Notes: generated by a model from the letters alone, not told the origin. 64,000 nucleotides of DNA from Cacajao melanocephalus (GCA_963573385.1 CAUYLG010066205.1:51829-115828), one strand, 5' to 3'; shown: positions 1-12,805, counted from the stretch's first letter. Program-made: numbers and translations.

Positions 1-1649
1 TCTACTCATATTCCAATGGCAATAAAATTAATGGGAACCTAATGCAGAAATCAACCCATTGCTAACTGACAAAGTACAGTGTTTGATTTTAAATGAGAAA
101 CATAGTATTTTTTCCAAAATGAAAAACTTTAGACGCCTTCTGAATTGATAGTTTGGAGCAGCAAGAAGGATATAAATAAAGATAATGAGCCACATTCATT
201 TTTAAAATGACTACTCTATGGGCTCAGTGATTTCTTCTTAAAATCTGAATTGGCAGGTGTCAGCGGCAAAAGTTGTCTGACTACGAATTGGATGTTTGTT
301 GAATAAAACCCATTAATGCTTATAGAATTCATTGTCTCTGGGAGGAGTTCACGGCAATGTGATGTTCTCAGAGATGTATTAAATGAGCCTTTTTTCCATT
401 ATTTTAGTCACTAGTGGGGAAAAGGCCAGATTGGGCTCATAATCTGCAGCCTGAGCACTTCATAAATACTGACTTAAGTGATAGCCTGTAAAGAGTCCTA
501 ATCATGCCACAGCACAATGACATTACTTAAGTGTGATGTGGCTACATGAATGCCCTGACTGCTTGGAATTACTTTCATGGCAATTCAGAGAATTAATCCC
601 AGTCTCTGCCCCACACTTCCACTTCAGAAAGTTACATTTTCATCTACAAGGCTTTGTTTTGTTTTTAACTTATGGCAATGAAGCAGTGGGTAGTTTTGCC
701 TAGTTTCCATATTATTGTAAGCCCCCAGACTCCCCTTCAAACAATCAGGCATACTCCTGTGCTTGCTGTCTAATTTAAGGGGTCCTGCAATGACCAGCTT
801 CTCCTTAATTTCATACTTGGCATTTTGGATAGCAATGCACATTATATTTGGCATAAATTGCATGGGGATTTGGAGTAAGAGACTCTTACTAACTTAAAGA
901 TAAGTTAGAAGTCTTAAGGAGGAATAATGTCCTTCACCAAATGACTGTAAATTTGAAATTTTAGTACTACTTTTGGATTGAAATTCAATCCTATCTAGTT
1001 TTACTAGAAACTCAGAAGGTGATCACTTGGAATTATTGGTTGAGAATGCTAATGTTGCAAAGAGATAAGAATGATGGGGCAGTTTTCACAAATTCAGAAA
1101 AAATTATTGGGTCTAGATTGGAGAATTTGTAGGTTGGTGTGCAGGGAGCACACTGCCTGGCAAATTAGTTAGATGTGGGAACCAACAACAGTTCAAGACA
1201 TTTGTCAAGGCAACGAGAGAACCTAGATAATATGAGAAACAGGAAGAAAGGGACAATGGGATCTGAACTGGCTGTGTGCCCAACAGCAAAACTGATTAAG
1301 CTAGGAAGGAAAATGTCCCAAACGAGATGTTGCAGAGAGAGACTGGTGCATTCCAACAGCGGCCAGGCAAGGCATGTCAGAATCCAGGGACAAGGGAATA
1401 GTGGCATCAGGAGACTGGGCAGCATGCACTTCACTCCTAAAGCCTTAGTGTGTAATTGAACTCAAGGACTCAAACCAGACGTAGCTGGATCTTGCCTTCT
1501 CTGTCTCTGTCATCGAGAATGGGTGGGGGAGACTGGCATTTTGAATGCATCTGGAAAGTATTATTCTAAGTAATATTTATACTACTATTAATAGTAACAA
1601 TGGAACTAATTTGGTCTAGATTGTGCAGCTGAACAGATAGGGTTTAAAG
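1..1649. other. Single-copy DNA, no gene recognised
   Basis: No repeat family, splice-bounded exon or long codon-like frame was recognised here. The first 620 bases are AT-rich, lack simple repeats and contain several TAAT-type motifs, a texture often seen in conserved noncoding DNA. Conservation cannot be judged from one sequence. Two antiparallel open frames of about 90 codons overlap at 1165-1459, and neither resembles a known protein. Confidence 0.5.
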
Positions 1650-1810
1650 TTGGCCCTTTCTAGTCAGGAATCTGCGACTGACTAATCTCTTTGGAATTTA
1701 GTTTCATTGACAATAACGTCGTCTAATGGTCTGTTGGTGAGGATGGAATGATATAATGTAGGTAAAGTATTTGACTCACAGTTGGACTCTGAATGTTGGT
1801 TTCCTTTGAA
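1650..1810 (+). repeat. MIR fragment (weak)
   Basis: The stretch from about 1735 to 1775 resembles the MIR 3' part in sense orientation: a run like gatataatgtaggtaaagta followed by a remnant of the 'cacagtgcctggcaca' block. Divergence is high, so this is a tentative call. Confidence 0.35.
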
Positions 1811-1918
1811 GCTGAGATCATTACCACTGTCTTTAGGCACAGTACTAAAGAGGGCTCCTGTCCTCATTGTCTCCCTATTCTTGGTTCTTTTATGTCTTCT
1901 TTGATACCACCTATGTCT

Positions 1919-2019
1919 GCTTCTTAAGGTAGGAAGAAGGAATACAAAAGACTCATGGATCTCAGCCACAAACTCAGGAGAGCAAATTGATGATAGAGAT
2001 AGAGCTAGATCTTAATTTT
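1919..2019 (+). repeat. 101 bp direct repeat, copy 1
   Basis: This segment begins gcttcttaaggtaggaagaa and ends at cttaatttt. It recurs at 2622-2722 with the same length and only three substitutions (G/C, C/G and C/A). Near identity inside otherwise old sequence implies a recent local duplication. This copy is probably the donor, because the other copy interrupts an identifiable repeat. Confidence 0.9.
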
Positions 2020-2384
2020 TCCATAGCTAAACTTCATTTCTATCACAAACCCCGATATGCCTGTGTAACAGATTAGTCCTGAAATCTTCACAGTTTAAAA
2101 AAACAAAGGTTGGCAGAGAGCTCTGTTCTATACAGTCTGAGTAGCACAGGCTGACTCCAGCTCTGCCATCATCTAGCCACACTATCCGATAAACATGAAC
2201 TCTAAATACCTGCAAAAGATAGAGGGCTGGAGGAGGTGCACCATCTCCTTAACTGCCTCAGCTTTTGACTACTTCTGTTCATAGTCCATTGGCAAGAACT
2301 AGTCACATGGCCCCGACCTAGGCTACAAGAAAGCCTGGTAAATATGGGAAAACATAGTTTGCCTCTACATGAACTTCGAGTGTT
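2020..2384. other. Unassigned sequence
   Basis: No recognised repeat, exon or regulatory structure lies between the first direct-repeat copy and the following antisense repeat. Confidence 0.5.
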
Positions 2385-2621
2385 TAGGATGTTTTCTGAT
2401 GACCAGTGATAGAAGAAACACAACTCAAACTATATTAAACAAAAAAAGTAAATTTATTAGGTCATAAAACCAAGAAGGGGATATATTACTGGAATCAGAC
2501 ATGACTGGATACAGAAACTCAAATTGGGTAATATGATTGGTTTATCTCCATCTCTGAGCTTATCCTGCCTTGGCTTGGCTTCAATCTTTAGAATGTTTCT
2601 CCCTATATGGTTAGTAAAAAC

Positions 2622-2722
2622 GCTTCTTAAGGTAGGAAGAAGCAATACAAAAGACTCATGGATCTCAGCCAGAAACTCAGGAGAGCAAATTGATGATAGA
2701 GATAGAGATAGATCTTAATTTT
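2622..2722 (+). repeat. 101 bp direct repeat, copy 2 (inserted)
   Basis: This copy is 98/101 identical to 1919-2019, offset by 703 bp. It splits an older interspersed repeat between 'tatatggttagtaaaaac' and 'gagcagccctcagcccatat'. The related copy at 6750-7170 is continuous at the corresponding place, so this is the inserted copy. Confidence 0.85.
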
Positions 2723-2725
2723 ATA

Positions 2726-2785
2726 TTACTAAGCAGGGGGATTATAATATGAGCAGCCCTCAGCCCATATCCCCCTGCTTAGTAA
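2726..2785. repeat. Perfect 17 bp inverted repeat, hairpin
   Basis: The left arm ttactaagcagggggat (2726-2742) is the exact reverse complement of atccccctgcttagtaa (2769-2785), with a 26 base loop. The right arm belongs to the older repeat. The left arm sits immediately after direct-repeat copy 2, so it is most simply an inverted templated copy of the right arm made in the same event. Confidence 0.9.
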
Positions 2786-3100
2786 CACTGTTGGAATGAG
2801 CCAATCTTCCCTTCAAGTGCTCATGGAGAATTCTGGGGGAGAACATTGATTGGTCCAGCTTGGGTCACAAGCCTATCTTTGTACCAATGACTTTCACCAG
2901 GATGGGATTCTCTGATTGGCTCAGCTTGTGTCACATGACATCTTGTGGTCGGGATTGCAGATAGACTAGATTATCTCCACTCGAACCACATGATGCAAGT
3001 TTTCTACTGGAATGCCAAGTTCTTTCAGGACAATGGGGAAGAGTTGCAGGCCAGTCAACAACACTAGCTGCTGCCTGCTGCAGCAAGATCACTCTAAGGC

Positions 3101-4212
3101 ATCCCCTTCACCATGCATCACTTGGGGCTGTAAGTGGCTTTTATAGTGCCTTCCCGAAGGAGTTATATTGGAAGTGATGGGTGCCGATGGGCAAATGGCC
3201 ACTCAGTCTTCCAATATTTTGTAGAAATAATGGTTATATCTTTTGTAAATTTGACACAGAACACAGCTGGGAGATATTTGCAATAGAAAAGAACTATGAT
3301 CAATGATCTGTGCCAAATCATAAAATCAGTCTTCTTTTAAAGTAAAAAAATAAGGACGCATCACATGAGCAGGAGGAATTTCTCATAGTGGCTTTATGGC
3401 ATGCTTTATGACTGGTCTGGATTACTGTGTTGCTGTATCTCAATCTTTTCCAGGAAGTCATCACTTCATCTCCCATGCCTATCAGCCTGAATTCAATCCT
3501 GTGCCTGCTGGGCCTCTATCTGAGTGGCCATCTAGCAAAATAACCAATTACATTAGTGACTGTGGCCTCCTGATGACTTCCTCAGTTCTGTTTCTAAAGC
3601 CCATTTAAAATACATTTCTCGTTTTACTACACATTCAAATTTTATTCTTCTGGTTATAGAACCATAAATGTCTGCATTTCATACAGACTCAAAATGAAGG
3701 GTATATAAGTATGTATAAATCACACTGCAAAAGTTGCATTTTCTTCATTGAATTGTGCTCGATATTTGGATGGATGAAAATTATATTATCTGGCGACTGC
3801 TCACATTCTTCCATATCTAAATATGCAAAAGAGGCCCACACACAATGTATTTTCTTTTTTACAATTGGGCTACTATAGACCATATTTTAATGTGAATAAA
3901 ATTTCTTTCTGAAAGCTAACAATGCCCTGGTGGGCATGCATATTTTTATGCCCATATGATTGGAGTTAAGGTCCATCGTATAAAAATTTGGGAAGTTCAG
4001 TTGTTGGGACTTGAAACTGTATCTACTGTGCAAAATGGGAATAATATATTGACCTTGCATCAGGAAAGTGGCTTATGAAACAAGGACACTGCCTCTGATG
4101 ACATACTGGGGTGGGGTGGAGGGCTCTTCAAACTTGGGACTGGATAGCTTCATATAGGGAGAAGGCTTTTGGGGCTTTATGAAAATAGGAAGGAAATGCC
4201 TTTCCCTATTGC
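3101..4212. other. Unassigned, probably single-copy
   Basis: No repeat family or exon recognised. A short palindrome, tgggcat...atgccca, occurs near 3930-3953. An open frame at 3396-3608 has no recognisable protein features. Confidence 0.45.
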
Positions 4213-4330
4213 CTGGGAGTACTGAGGCTATTTCTTTGTTCACTTAAACAAATATTAAACAAATAATAACCAGGTGCTGGTTATATCAGTGAACAGAGTG
4301 ATGACATGAAGAATGAAGGGCCTCATCCTC
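4213..4330 (+). repeat. 5' part of an ancient long repeat
   Basis: Remnants of the ordered motif 'aacaaatatt...ccaggtgctgg...cagtgaacag' are visible. These are the opening of a mammalian repeat that recurs more completely at 13905 and 23650. Family name not assigned. Confidence 0.45.
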
Positions 4331-5583
<1,253 letters not shown>

Positions 5584-5679
5584 CTATTTCTCCATTCTCT
5601 TTTTCTCCATGCTTTCGTTTCTTTTCTGACTCTACAGTAAAACTTTAGCCTCTTCATGCATTTGCTGCTCTAAGACGTG

Positions 5680-6030
5680 CATTTGCATTTTTACTTCCCC
5701 TACTCTGCTTCTTTTCTCTCCGATTACAGAAGTCCCAACCTTAAGATGTAGCTCCAGTCTCATGTCTAGGAAGACACCATCCTGACTACCCATTTCTATC
5801 CCTACTGCTTCTCAGAGGTACCATGAGTATGTATTATCTGCATCACCATTTTGGCACCAATTGTCTACTCAATCTATATTGTCATTCTTAATTTTTGCTG
5901 TGTATTCCCTCTTCCCAACTAGATGGTGAACGTGAGGATAGGAGATTTTAAATTACACATTTTGGTATTCCTAGCACTCAGAATTGGCACCTTTTATGTA
6001 TGCCTAAGTGCCTGTTATCTCCTATCCAAG
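5680..6030 (+). mobile_element. L2 LINE 3' end
   Basis: In order, the sequence keeps the L2 3' landmarks: 'gaagacaccatcctgactaccc', a 'tgtctact...tattgtcattctt' stretch, 'actagatggtgaacgtgagg' and 'ggtattcctagcactcagaa'. It is strongly diverged and non-coding. Confidence 0.65.
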
Positions 6031-6099
6031 AGAGAAGGCCATCTGCAGATGCTCTTCTCCCTTCCCAACCCAGGATGGGCTGTCCATGAACAGGATCTG

Positions 6100-6745
6100 A
6101 GATGGAGTATCAGTTAGGCTTGGCATCAAGTACAGGCCAGCTCTATAATATACCTTTTTATTGGTCATCCTTGCTTTCTGTCTCACCACCCACCATTTTC
6201 TGCCTCCCTACAATTGTACTCCCTAATAAAATAGTAGACGTAAGCTTTTGTCTTGATTTCTGCTTTCTAAAGAGCTCAAGTTAAGATGGGCTGCAGAGTG
6301 ACTGTTTCAAAGAAGGGCTTGCTGCCCAGCTGCAGGGAGCAAGGTCAGCAGACAACCTCCAGCAGTCAGCTCCTTCAGGGTCTGCCTGAGCTTCAGAGAG
6401 CTACCTCACTGAAGGCCACACCCTTCCTGAGGCAGCCCCATCTGGAGACTGAGCAAGTCAGGCTATAAAAGCTTGGCCACTCTGGCCCAACACAGGATAC
6501 CTCAGACAGGCAGCAGTCAGTCCAGAGCACCTACCAGGTTGGCTGAGGCTTTGCCAGATTGGCAGGAGGAAGAAGTTTGCCTCTGCTGTGCAGTCATGCT
6601 ACCTCCGCCTTCCCTTCACAGATGTGGGTCCTTCATACACATCCTGCACCCTAAACCCTGGCTCTGTCTGCTCTGGAGAACCCAGCCTGCCGCTGTATTC
6701 ATTCAAACTTCTTGAGTTGCACAAACACTCAGCCCAAATTGACTT
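6100..6745 (+). repeat. Probable old LTR material (ERVL-like)
   Basis: Two LTR-like pieces seem to be joined. At 6103-6290 there is an aataaaa signal followed by a degenerate 'cttgtctcagggtctgctttc'-type tail. At 6291-6720 a GC-richer stretch has a TATA-like ctataaaagc near 6464. Target-site duplications are not visible and the family is not certain. Open frames here are not protein-like. Confidence 0.4.
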
Positions 6746-6749
6746 ACGC

Positions 6750-7170
6750 AAAAAATAAAATAATAAAAATTGTATTCGGCCTAAGGACTCAGATGGTTTA
6801 ATCAAGTCACTATCTTTTTCTTTATTCTCTCAGCTCTGCTTTTCTTGGGTTTCATTCTTAGGCAGATTCAGCACATGGTGGCTCCCAGAACCTCCAAGCT
6901 TACCACTTCAATAGAAAGAACTCCACTTTCTCAAAAACTCCAGAAAAGTCCTGGAATTAAGTGTCATTGATGTTGATTGTCGTTTTATTTGTCCGGCCTT
7001 AAACCAATCACCAGAATCAGATAACTTGTAGAGCCCAGTCCAAAATGAAAATGCAAGGCATCTTTTTTCACAAATTATTAAGAATTTCAATATGGTGACA
7101 GCTGAGCATTGAGTCAAACATGGGACCTTGTGAGTGTGGGGTCCAGTCCAGTACACTAGTCACTGACCCC
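6750..7170 (-). repeat. Second copy of the 2385-3100 repeat family
   Basis: It shares the ordered motifs tctcagctctgctttt, 'ttcattcttaggcag', 'cacatggtggctcc', 'aaaagtcctggaatt' and 'aaaccaatcaccagaat' with the family recognised at 2385-3100. It is uninterrupted where that copy has its insertion. Confidence 0.6.
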
Positions 7171-7359
7171 TGGCCCTGGCTCTGCCAGTCACTGTGGCTG
7201 GGGGATGATACACTCTACCTCATAACACTTGGTCATGTGCCCATTCCTAAATTTGAGATTCGCATTTCCCAGTGAGAAGTTGGAGAAACTGATGCTGAGT
7301 ATGGCAAAACCATTGACGCATCATCACACATTCATAGTAGTCGTATACTATCTGAAAAG

Positions 7360-7600
7360 GTACCATAGGGTAATGAAAGAAAAGAAGCTCCAGCTTCACA
7401 AAGTCTTAGGTTGAAATCCCGAGTTTAACAGTTCTAGAGGTGCAGCTTTAGGTGAGTTATTTAACCTCACTGAAACTAAGTTTTCTCTCATGTACAGTCG
7501 GCACAAAGACACCTACCTACCTTGCACGGTTGTGATGATTATGTGAAACAAAGCATTTAAGTGCTTAGCCCGCTGCCTGGCAGAGAGTAGGGCCTCCACA
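7360..7600 (+). mobile_element. MIR SINE
   Basis: Sense MIR core and 3' part: 'gtgagttatttaacctcactgaaact' and 'ttgtgatgattatgtgaaacaaagcatttaagtgcttag', followed by a 'gcctggcagagagtagg' box and gtgatgat at the end. Confidence 0.75.
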
Positions 7601-7654
7601 AGCGGTGGTCACAGTGGCGGTGATGATAAAGAGGGTAATGTCAGTGTTGGGAAG

Positions 7655-7815
7655 CCACATGGAATGGGTATGGAATGGAGTAAGAAAGAACCACATGAAT
7701 TCAGGCCCCAGTCTTGGGTCAAGGAATTTCATCCTTCTGAGCCTCAGGTGCCTCCACCATAAAATGAGGATTTCATTCCTACCCATCTCCTAGGGTTGCC
7801 CTGAGGATCATGGGC
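7655..7815 (+). mobile_element. Second MIR-like fragment
   Basis: Motifs in order are 'gtcaaggaatttcatccttctgagcctcag', 'ccataaaatgagga' and 'ctcctagggttgccctgaggatcat', which follow the MIR consensus. The 5' third is missing. Confidence 0.65.
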
Positions 7816-9049
7816 ATGGGTGGAGAGAGCCTGGCATCAGCATTTGCTGCCCACTGTTAACTAGCAGAGGCCTCAGGAGGAAAGGTAGGGAAGGCTCCTC
7901 TCCTTGCAGAACTGGAGGATAGCTCATTCCCAGGGCTAAAGAGGTGATTCCAGCTCCTATGAATAAGTATAAGCTAAGAACAAGAGACAGCTCTGAACAG
8001 AAAGCAGGCCAAAAAGAGTCTGAGCTGCTTTGCTCACAACTAGGTAAACTCCATATGAATTAATATGTGAAATCTTCAGCATCTGTCTTCATCTAATTTT
8101 TCCCACTTTTCTCTTTTCCTTCCCTACTTCCCATGTACAGATCAGAATTACCAGCATCTCATTCCCTTTGGGCTTGACGTTCAAAGGCAAATTGTCATAT
8201 TTAGTTAACATCCCAAGTTGTCACATTTGCATTAAAACATGGACCTTCTGCAGAAAATACCATAATCCAATGAGTAGATGAACATTTAGGCCAGAAGTTA
8301 TTTGCCATTGCTAGGCCATCAGAAGGATTTTCTAGGATCAGAATTGATTTATGTTGGTATATGCATGTGTGTCCATCATTATATATTAATCAAATGTTCA
8401 AAATTCAGTGATCATTTCAATAGAACATATAGAAAGCAAAATAACTAAAGCATTCTCTAAAGGTGCTTATTTAGGACCATAAGTTTGGAGTTAAATTTAA
8501 AAAGTACTGTTCTACTAGGCTAAGGATGGGATAAGCATGACATATTTGCTATTTCTATTTAAAAATAAGAAGAGTTAGTTGGAAATGTTTCCAGACGATT
8601 GAGAAACATAGTACTTGATATTATGTAATACTTTTGTTAGAAATATTTCTGGGGCTCATAAAGAGGAAATTCGCAGTTCTTTTTCAAAAAAAATTGATAT
8701 TTTTTCAAAGCATTGTGCCCTTCTCATGTATTCCCTTGATAAATATCACACCTCTCCCTGGTGTAATAAGCATAGACTAATGTCAGGTTCCCAGGGATTC
8801 TCATAAAAACCCTGAATTCACTTGTCAGTTGTGGTCATGTCACCAGCATTGGTAGATTTCCATAATCGTTTTGTTAGAAATTACAAACAAACAAACAAAC
8901 AAACAAACACCCCAGTATCTGTCAGTTCAAGTTTGCAAAGGGAATGCAAGTGGAGACCAGGAATGACCCTCTGGCCAGTCATGACTCCTAAATTCCTAAA
9001 TATAGGTTCCCTCTCTGTCTTGAGAAACTGAAGTGAAGCTCACACCGTG
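7816..9049. other. Unassigned sequence with a short (CAAA)n tract
   Basis: No gene or long repeat recognised. The only simple sequence is the CAAA tract at 8884-8909. The open frames at 8615-8806 and 8822-9031 look like chance frames, and the latter runs through the microsatellite. Confidence 0.45.
8884..8909 (+). repeat. (CAAA)n microsatellite
   Basis: About six tandem caaa units. No Alu or L1 body precedes it, so it does not look like a retroelement tail. Confidence 0.95.
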
Positions 9050-10470
9050 AGAACAAGCGGAAAGGTGTACTCTTGCAAGGAAACATCTAAACTCAACTAA
9101 AAATCATTGAAAGTAAGCAAAACAGTGCCAAAGAAGAAATCTCAAATTCGAATTCTGTTTGGATTAGAACGTATCGTCAAGATCCTGAGTTCATGACAAA
9201 ATCATCGTTATTTCCCTTCATTGTAAAATAGAAGCACTGTGGTCTTGGTCTGCTGTCCTTCTTCAGCCCCATGCCCTGTTTTGAAAGAGCCAGCTCCACT
9301 GAGAATTCCCCAACCTAGGTATCCTCAGCAGTGCTCTAATCCCGTGTAATTGTATTAGTCTCAATGGCAGATCAGCTCTAAGTGCCCCCACAGAAAGGGA
9401 GCTGTCAGCCCTGCTATTGTTTCCCACTTAATGTGATTCCCAGCAGCAAAGAAGAAAGGCAGCTAGAGCCCTCCGTCTCACATTACAGACCCCAGTTTCT
9501 AAACCAATTAAGGAAAGGGGATTTACAGTCCTCGGGATTAGAGACTCTGTTTATATTATCCTATATTTCTTCTCATAACACCCTCCATTTTATGTCTCCT
9601 CCGGCCCTCCCTCGTCTCTGGAAGGCTCGCATTCACTTACCCGTTCATCTCCCTATTTGCTTCCCCTGGTTTGGTGTTTGAGTGCAGTAACGGAGCTGGC
9701 TAATTCTCACTGGTTGTTTTAATTATGTTTCAGAATCCTCACGTATCTGCTCTCTGGAGAACTGAGTAACGAAAACGCTGGGGCTCAGCCCAAGCCTGAT
9801 ATTCAAGCAGACCTTGATAAAGCGGTACATTTCTGTGCAAGCAATCATTCCAATTAATTGAATAAAAACATCCTGCAGGTTGTTTATCAGGGAAAGAAAG
9901 CTTCTCACAAGGCAGATTGGTCAGTGTCCTGATATTGCAGCAAAAGGTGCCAATTTTTTTTCTTTTTAGAATCACATTGGATGTGGAAGGTGAAATGAAG
10001 TTTCACTGAAGGAAGAGAACAAATGGGGAAGATAATCTTTAAGAAAGAGCTCCAGACCATTTTAAACAAACTGTGGCCCAATCTGAGTGTTGGTTCAAAG
10101 GTTCTGTTTTCTTCTCCTTTTCTAAGGAAAGCTCGTAACACAAGAAGTCCAGCTGATTTTCTCCTACCCAAATGTATGTATAATTTTTCCCTTGGCTCGT
10201 GCTGCAACAATGAAAACCTCACTCTATGGGTTTCTATTAGAACCAAATGGATTTGGAGAAGCATTTTTACTCTTAATGGAGCCTTTCTATCGAATTCCAT
10301 TTTTCAGAATTTTATTTTAGTTTCAGCTGAATATTTAAACAGGTTTAAATTTTAAATATCTGTGCTGAACAAGCCCTGAAATATATTTTTTAAATTGCTG
10401 TAATACTTCACTGGGTTTCATTTTTAACCCAATACAATATGCATAATCCATTATGTTAGCATTACATAAG
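9050..10470. other. Single-copy block, candidate conserved noncoding DNA
   Basis: No transposon was recognised in 1.4 kb. The block retains a noticeable number of CpGs in a CpG-poor window (around 9600-9830). It also contains a perfect 10 bp palindrome, caattaattg (9851-9860), a shape typical of paired homeodomain sites. Overlapping open frames occur on both strands at 9905-10355 (131 codons minus, 110 codons plus). Neither has a recognisable domain. Selection on the DNA rather than on a protein is an inference that conservation data must test. Confidence 0.4.
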
Positions 10471-10977
10471 TTGGGTGTGCTCAGACGCCAGGCTGAGGCA
10501 CCTTTTTACACAGTTAAGTTACACCATTGCAATGGACTGTCTTACCAAATTATTTTTATAACCACTTTGTTACTAACAAAGCATAAAGAGGGTTCTAAAA
10601 TTCAACTCAGGGCTCATTATTGTAGGAATACCCATTCTGATTAATGAAACTTATATTTAAAGTTGTCTTTCAACTAAATTATCATATTCCAGTCTTTTAA
10701 CATCATTAAGAAGAAAAAGCTGGGTCTCCTTTGGGGAGAAACATATTTCTATGCCTACTGGTTTTGTAGGTTTTGGTGGTTGTCCTGGCTTTTCCTAGGA
10801 TTGCTTTGGCCCTTTGAAATTAATAAATATTTGAGTGTCCTAAGTACACTGGGGGAAGGGGGAACAAAGACAGGTGAATAACATTCAGTTCTCAGGGAGC
10901 TCTGTCCAATATAAAAGGCCAGATATAAATATGGAAGGTTAGTAAGTCACAAAGGACTCCGAAGAGATACACAGTGC
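10471..10977. other. Unassigned, with a trace of an ancient repeat
   Basis: Around 10800-10900 the order 'aataaatatttgagtgtc...acactggggg...gaacaaagacaggtgaataac' resembles the start of the long ancient repeat seen at 13905 and 23650. The remainder is unassigned. Confidence 0.4.
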
Positions 10978-11215
10978 AGTGGATGAAAGTTCTAAACAGA
11001 TTTAGACTGCCTCAGTTGGGATCTCGGCTCTGGCACTTAGTAGTTCTGTGACTTGGGGCAAGTTATTTCACCAAGGGTTTCATTTTTTTATCACAATAAA
11101 ATGCTGACAATAATTGTACCTATCTCACAGAAATAGATGTATAAAATAAGACAGTCCTCATAAAGCACTTCATACAGTGCACACTGAGCGAAAAGAGCTC
11201 AATACCTATCATGGG
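10978..11215 (+). mobile_element. MIR SINE, near full length
   Basis: In order: 'agtggatgaaagttc', 'agactgcctcagttgggatctcggctctggcac', 'tgacttggggcaagttatttcacc', 'caataaaatgctgacaataattgtacctatctcacag' and 'ataaagcacttcatacagtgcacactgagc'. These span the MIR consensus in sense orientation. Confidence 0.85.
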
Positions 11216-12640
11216 AATCTAAAGATCTCATGGAACCAGAAAATAATTCCAAATATAGGGCACAACTGATGGATAAATGTGTAGCCAATAATAGTTTAAG
11301 CTGGAAGCTAGGTAGAGGACTTGAAGATGGAGATAGGGTTTCAATAAGCAGAAAGATGAGGGGACCCTTTGCCTGATGTCTGGGGACAAGCTCTGGCAAC
11401 CTCCCCCATCAGCGTGAAGCTGAATCCAGGTGAGAGACTGCAGGGCAGCCCCTGTCCAAGAGTGAAACCAGCACATTAGAAGGGCAGTGAGTGAAACAGC
11501 TGCGGCTTTTCACCCCTCACGATATTTAAACTGAGGAATCAGTGTACATTAACAGAGCTTTATAAAAACAACCTCTGCTCCATCTATCCAGCACAAAACC
11601 CACACTCACAATTCATTCGCTAGGCTTATAAGGTTCTCAGGCTACAGCAAATTGGAGAAATTGATGTTTACCCTAAAAGCTTGTACCACATGCTATTTGT
11701 AGCTGCCGTTGCCTTGGTACATGTCTGCCAGCGTGCCTGGACTTAAATCCCTGCATGCTAACCTTTAACTCTTTGCTAGGAGGCAGAATCAATCCATAGT
11801 AGAACTAAGTGGGAGGATAGAGGAGAGGTAAGGTACAAAGACTCAGGGACTCACTCCACATCTATCAGTAGACTAACATATTCTGGGCACAGGTGGGAGC
11901 AACCAGTCATGTTAAATAGCAACAATTTCTAAAGTCTTTCCTGTGCTGATATTTCCAAAGAGTTCTTGGTCAATGTCAGAGAAAAAGCATTTCTGGGAAA
12001 TAAGGCTGATCATTTTGGGAAGGGAGAAAAGGCTGAACTAAGCGTATTTCTGATAAACGCAAAGTGTACTGTTCCTATGTGAACACACTATGCATAACTT
12101 GGTTACAGGAGACCACCATTACAATTCTTTCTCAATCTCCCTCATTCCCTCTCTCTTTTTCTCCCTCAAAGAGGTTCCACTGATTAATGCCTGAGAGAGC
12201 CTGGCAGCTTTCTCCTTTCTAATACGCTTTCTTGTATTTGCTGCAGGTGTTTCACTGGCTGTAAGGACAGTGTGAGGCATTTTGATGTATGTAAATTATG
12301 CCCATACTTTGAGCCTAATCATTATTATAAAATTTATAGAAGATAAAACACAGGCAGCCATAAAAACTGAATTTTTACTTTGATCATGCAAAGTTATGGG
12401 TTCTCTCGGTGATTAATCTTTTATGGGTCTTAAAGATCACTGCCAATGTGAAGATTTAACAGTTTTCCTTCTGGCCAAATCTTCTCAAACAATAGAAGGG
12501 TAAACAAAAGCCACCCAGGATAATAGCCATAGGAACAAACTTACTTGCTGAGTAGTTTCAAGCTCAACACTTAGGCAGGAATAAAACAAACGTACTTTGT
12601 GAAAAGCAGCGATAGAATTAAAAATAGGAGATGATTTGGA
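11216..12640. other. Single-copy DNA, no gene recognised
   Basis: No repeat family was recognised. The subregion 12240-12480 is AT-rich with many TAAT, ATTA and TTTAT motifs and could be regulatory, but nothing in one sequence proves it. Open frames at 11199-11476 and 12485-12697 carry no identifiable domain. Confidence 0.45.
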
Positions 12641-12644
12641 TTGT

Positions 12645-12805
12645 CCAGAATATTTCAGTCTTGCTCTGCTACAAGCTTGCGAAGTGATCTTACACATGTC
12701 ATTGAACGTCCTTGAACTTGAGTTTCTTCTGCCATAAAATGTGGAGATTAGCTTTTTAAAAGTTCCTAGGGTCTATTCCAGCTTCACCATTCTATAAAGA
12801 ATTGT
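12645..12805 (+). mobile_element. MIR-family fragment (MIRb/MIR3-like)
   Basis: The motifs 'gctctgctacaagcttgcgaagtgatcttacacatgtcattgaac' and 'gagattagctttttaaaagttcctagggtctattccagcttcaccattctata' match the MIR core followed by the tail seen in the MIRb/MIR3 group. Confidence 0.6.

Larger units (their letters stand above)
2385..3100 (-). repeat. Old interspersed repeat, LTR- or LINE-tail-like
   Basis: On the minus strand this ends with an AATAAA-type signal (the + strand shows tttatt at 2453-2458), followed by the 'agtttgagttgtgtttct' motif. On the + strand it continues with the characteristic alternation of 'gattggtccagcttgggtcac' and 'gattggctcagcttgtgtcac' boxes at 2847-2935. I recognise this as a common mammalian repeat but cannot name the family securely. 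A related copy lies at 6750-7170. The element is interrupted at about 2622-2750 by a foreign insertion. Confidence 0.65.

Noticed and set aside
6460..6475. TATA-like ctataaaagc as a gene promoter
   Set aside because: It lies in LTR-like material and no transcript or downstream gene is supported. A retroviral-type TATA box is the more likely origin.
9905..10355. Overlapping 131- and 110-codon frames as a possible small gene
   Set aside because: No domain, no supporting splice context, and both strands are open together. Kept only as part of a possible noncoding conserved block.
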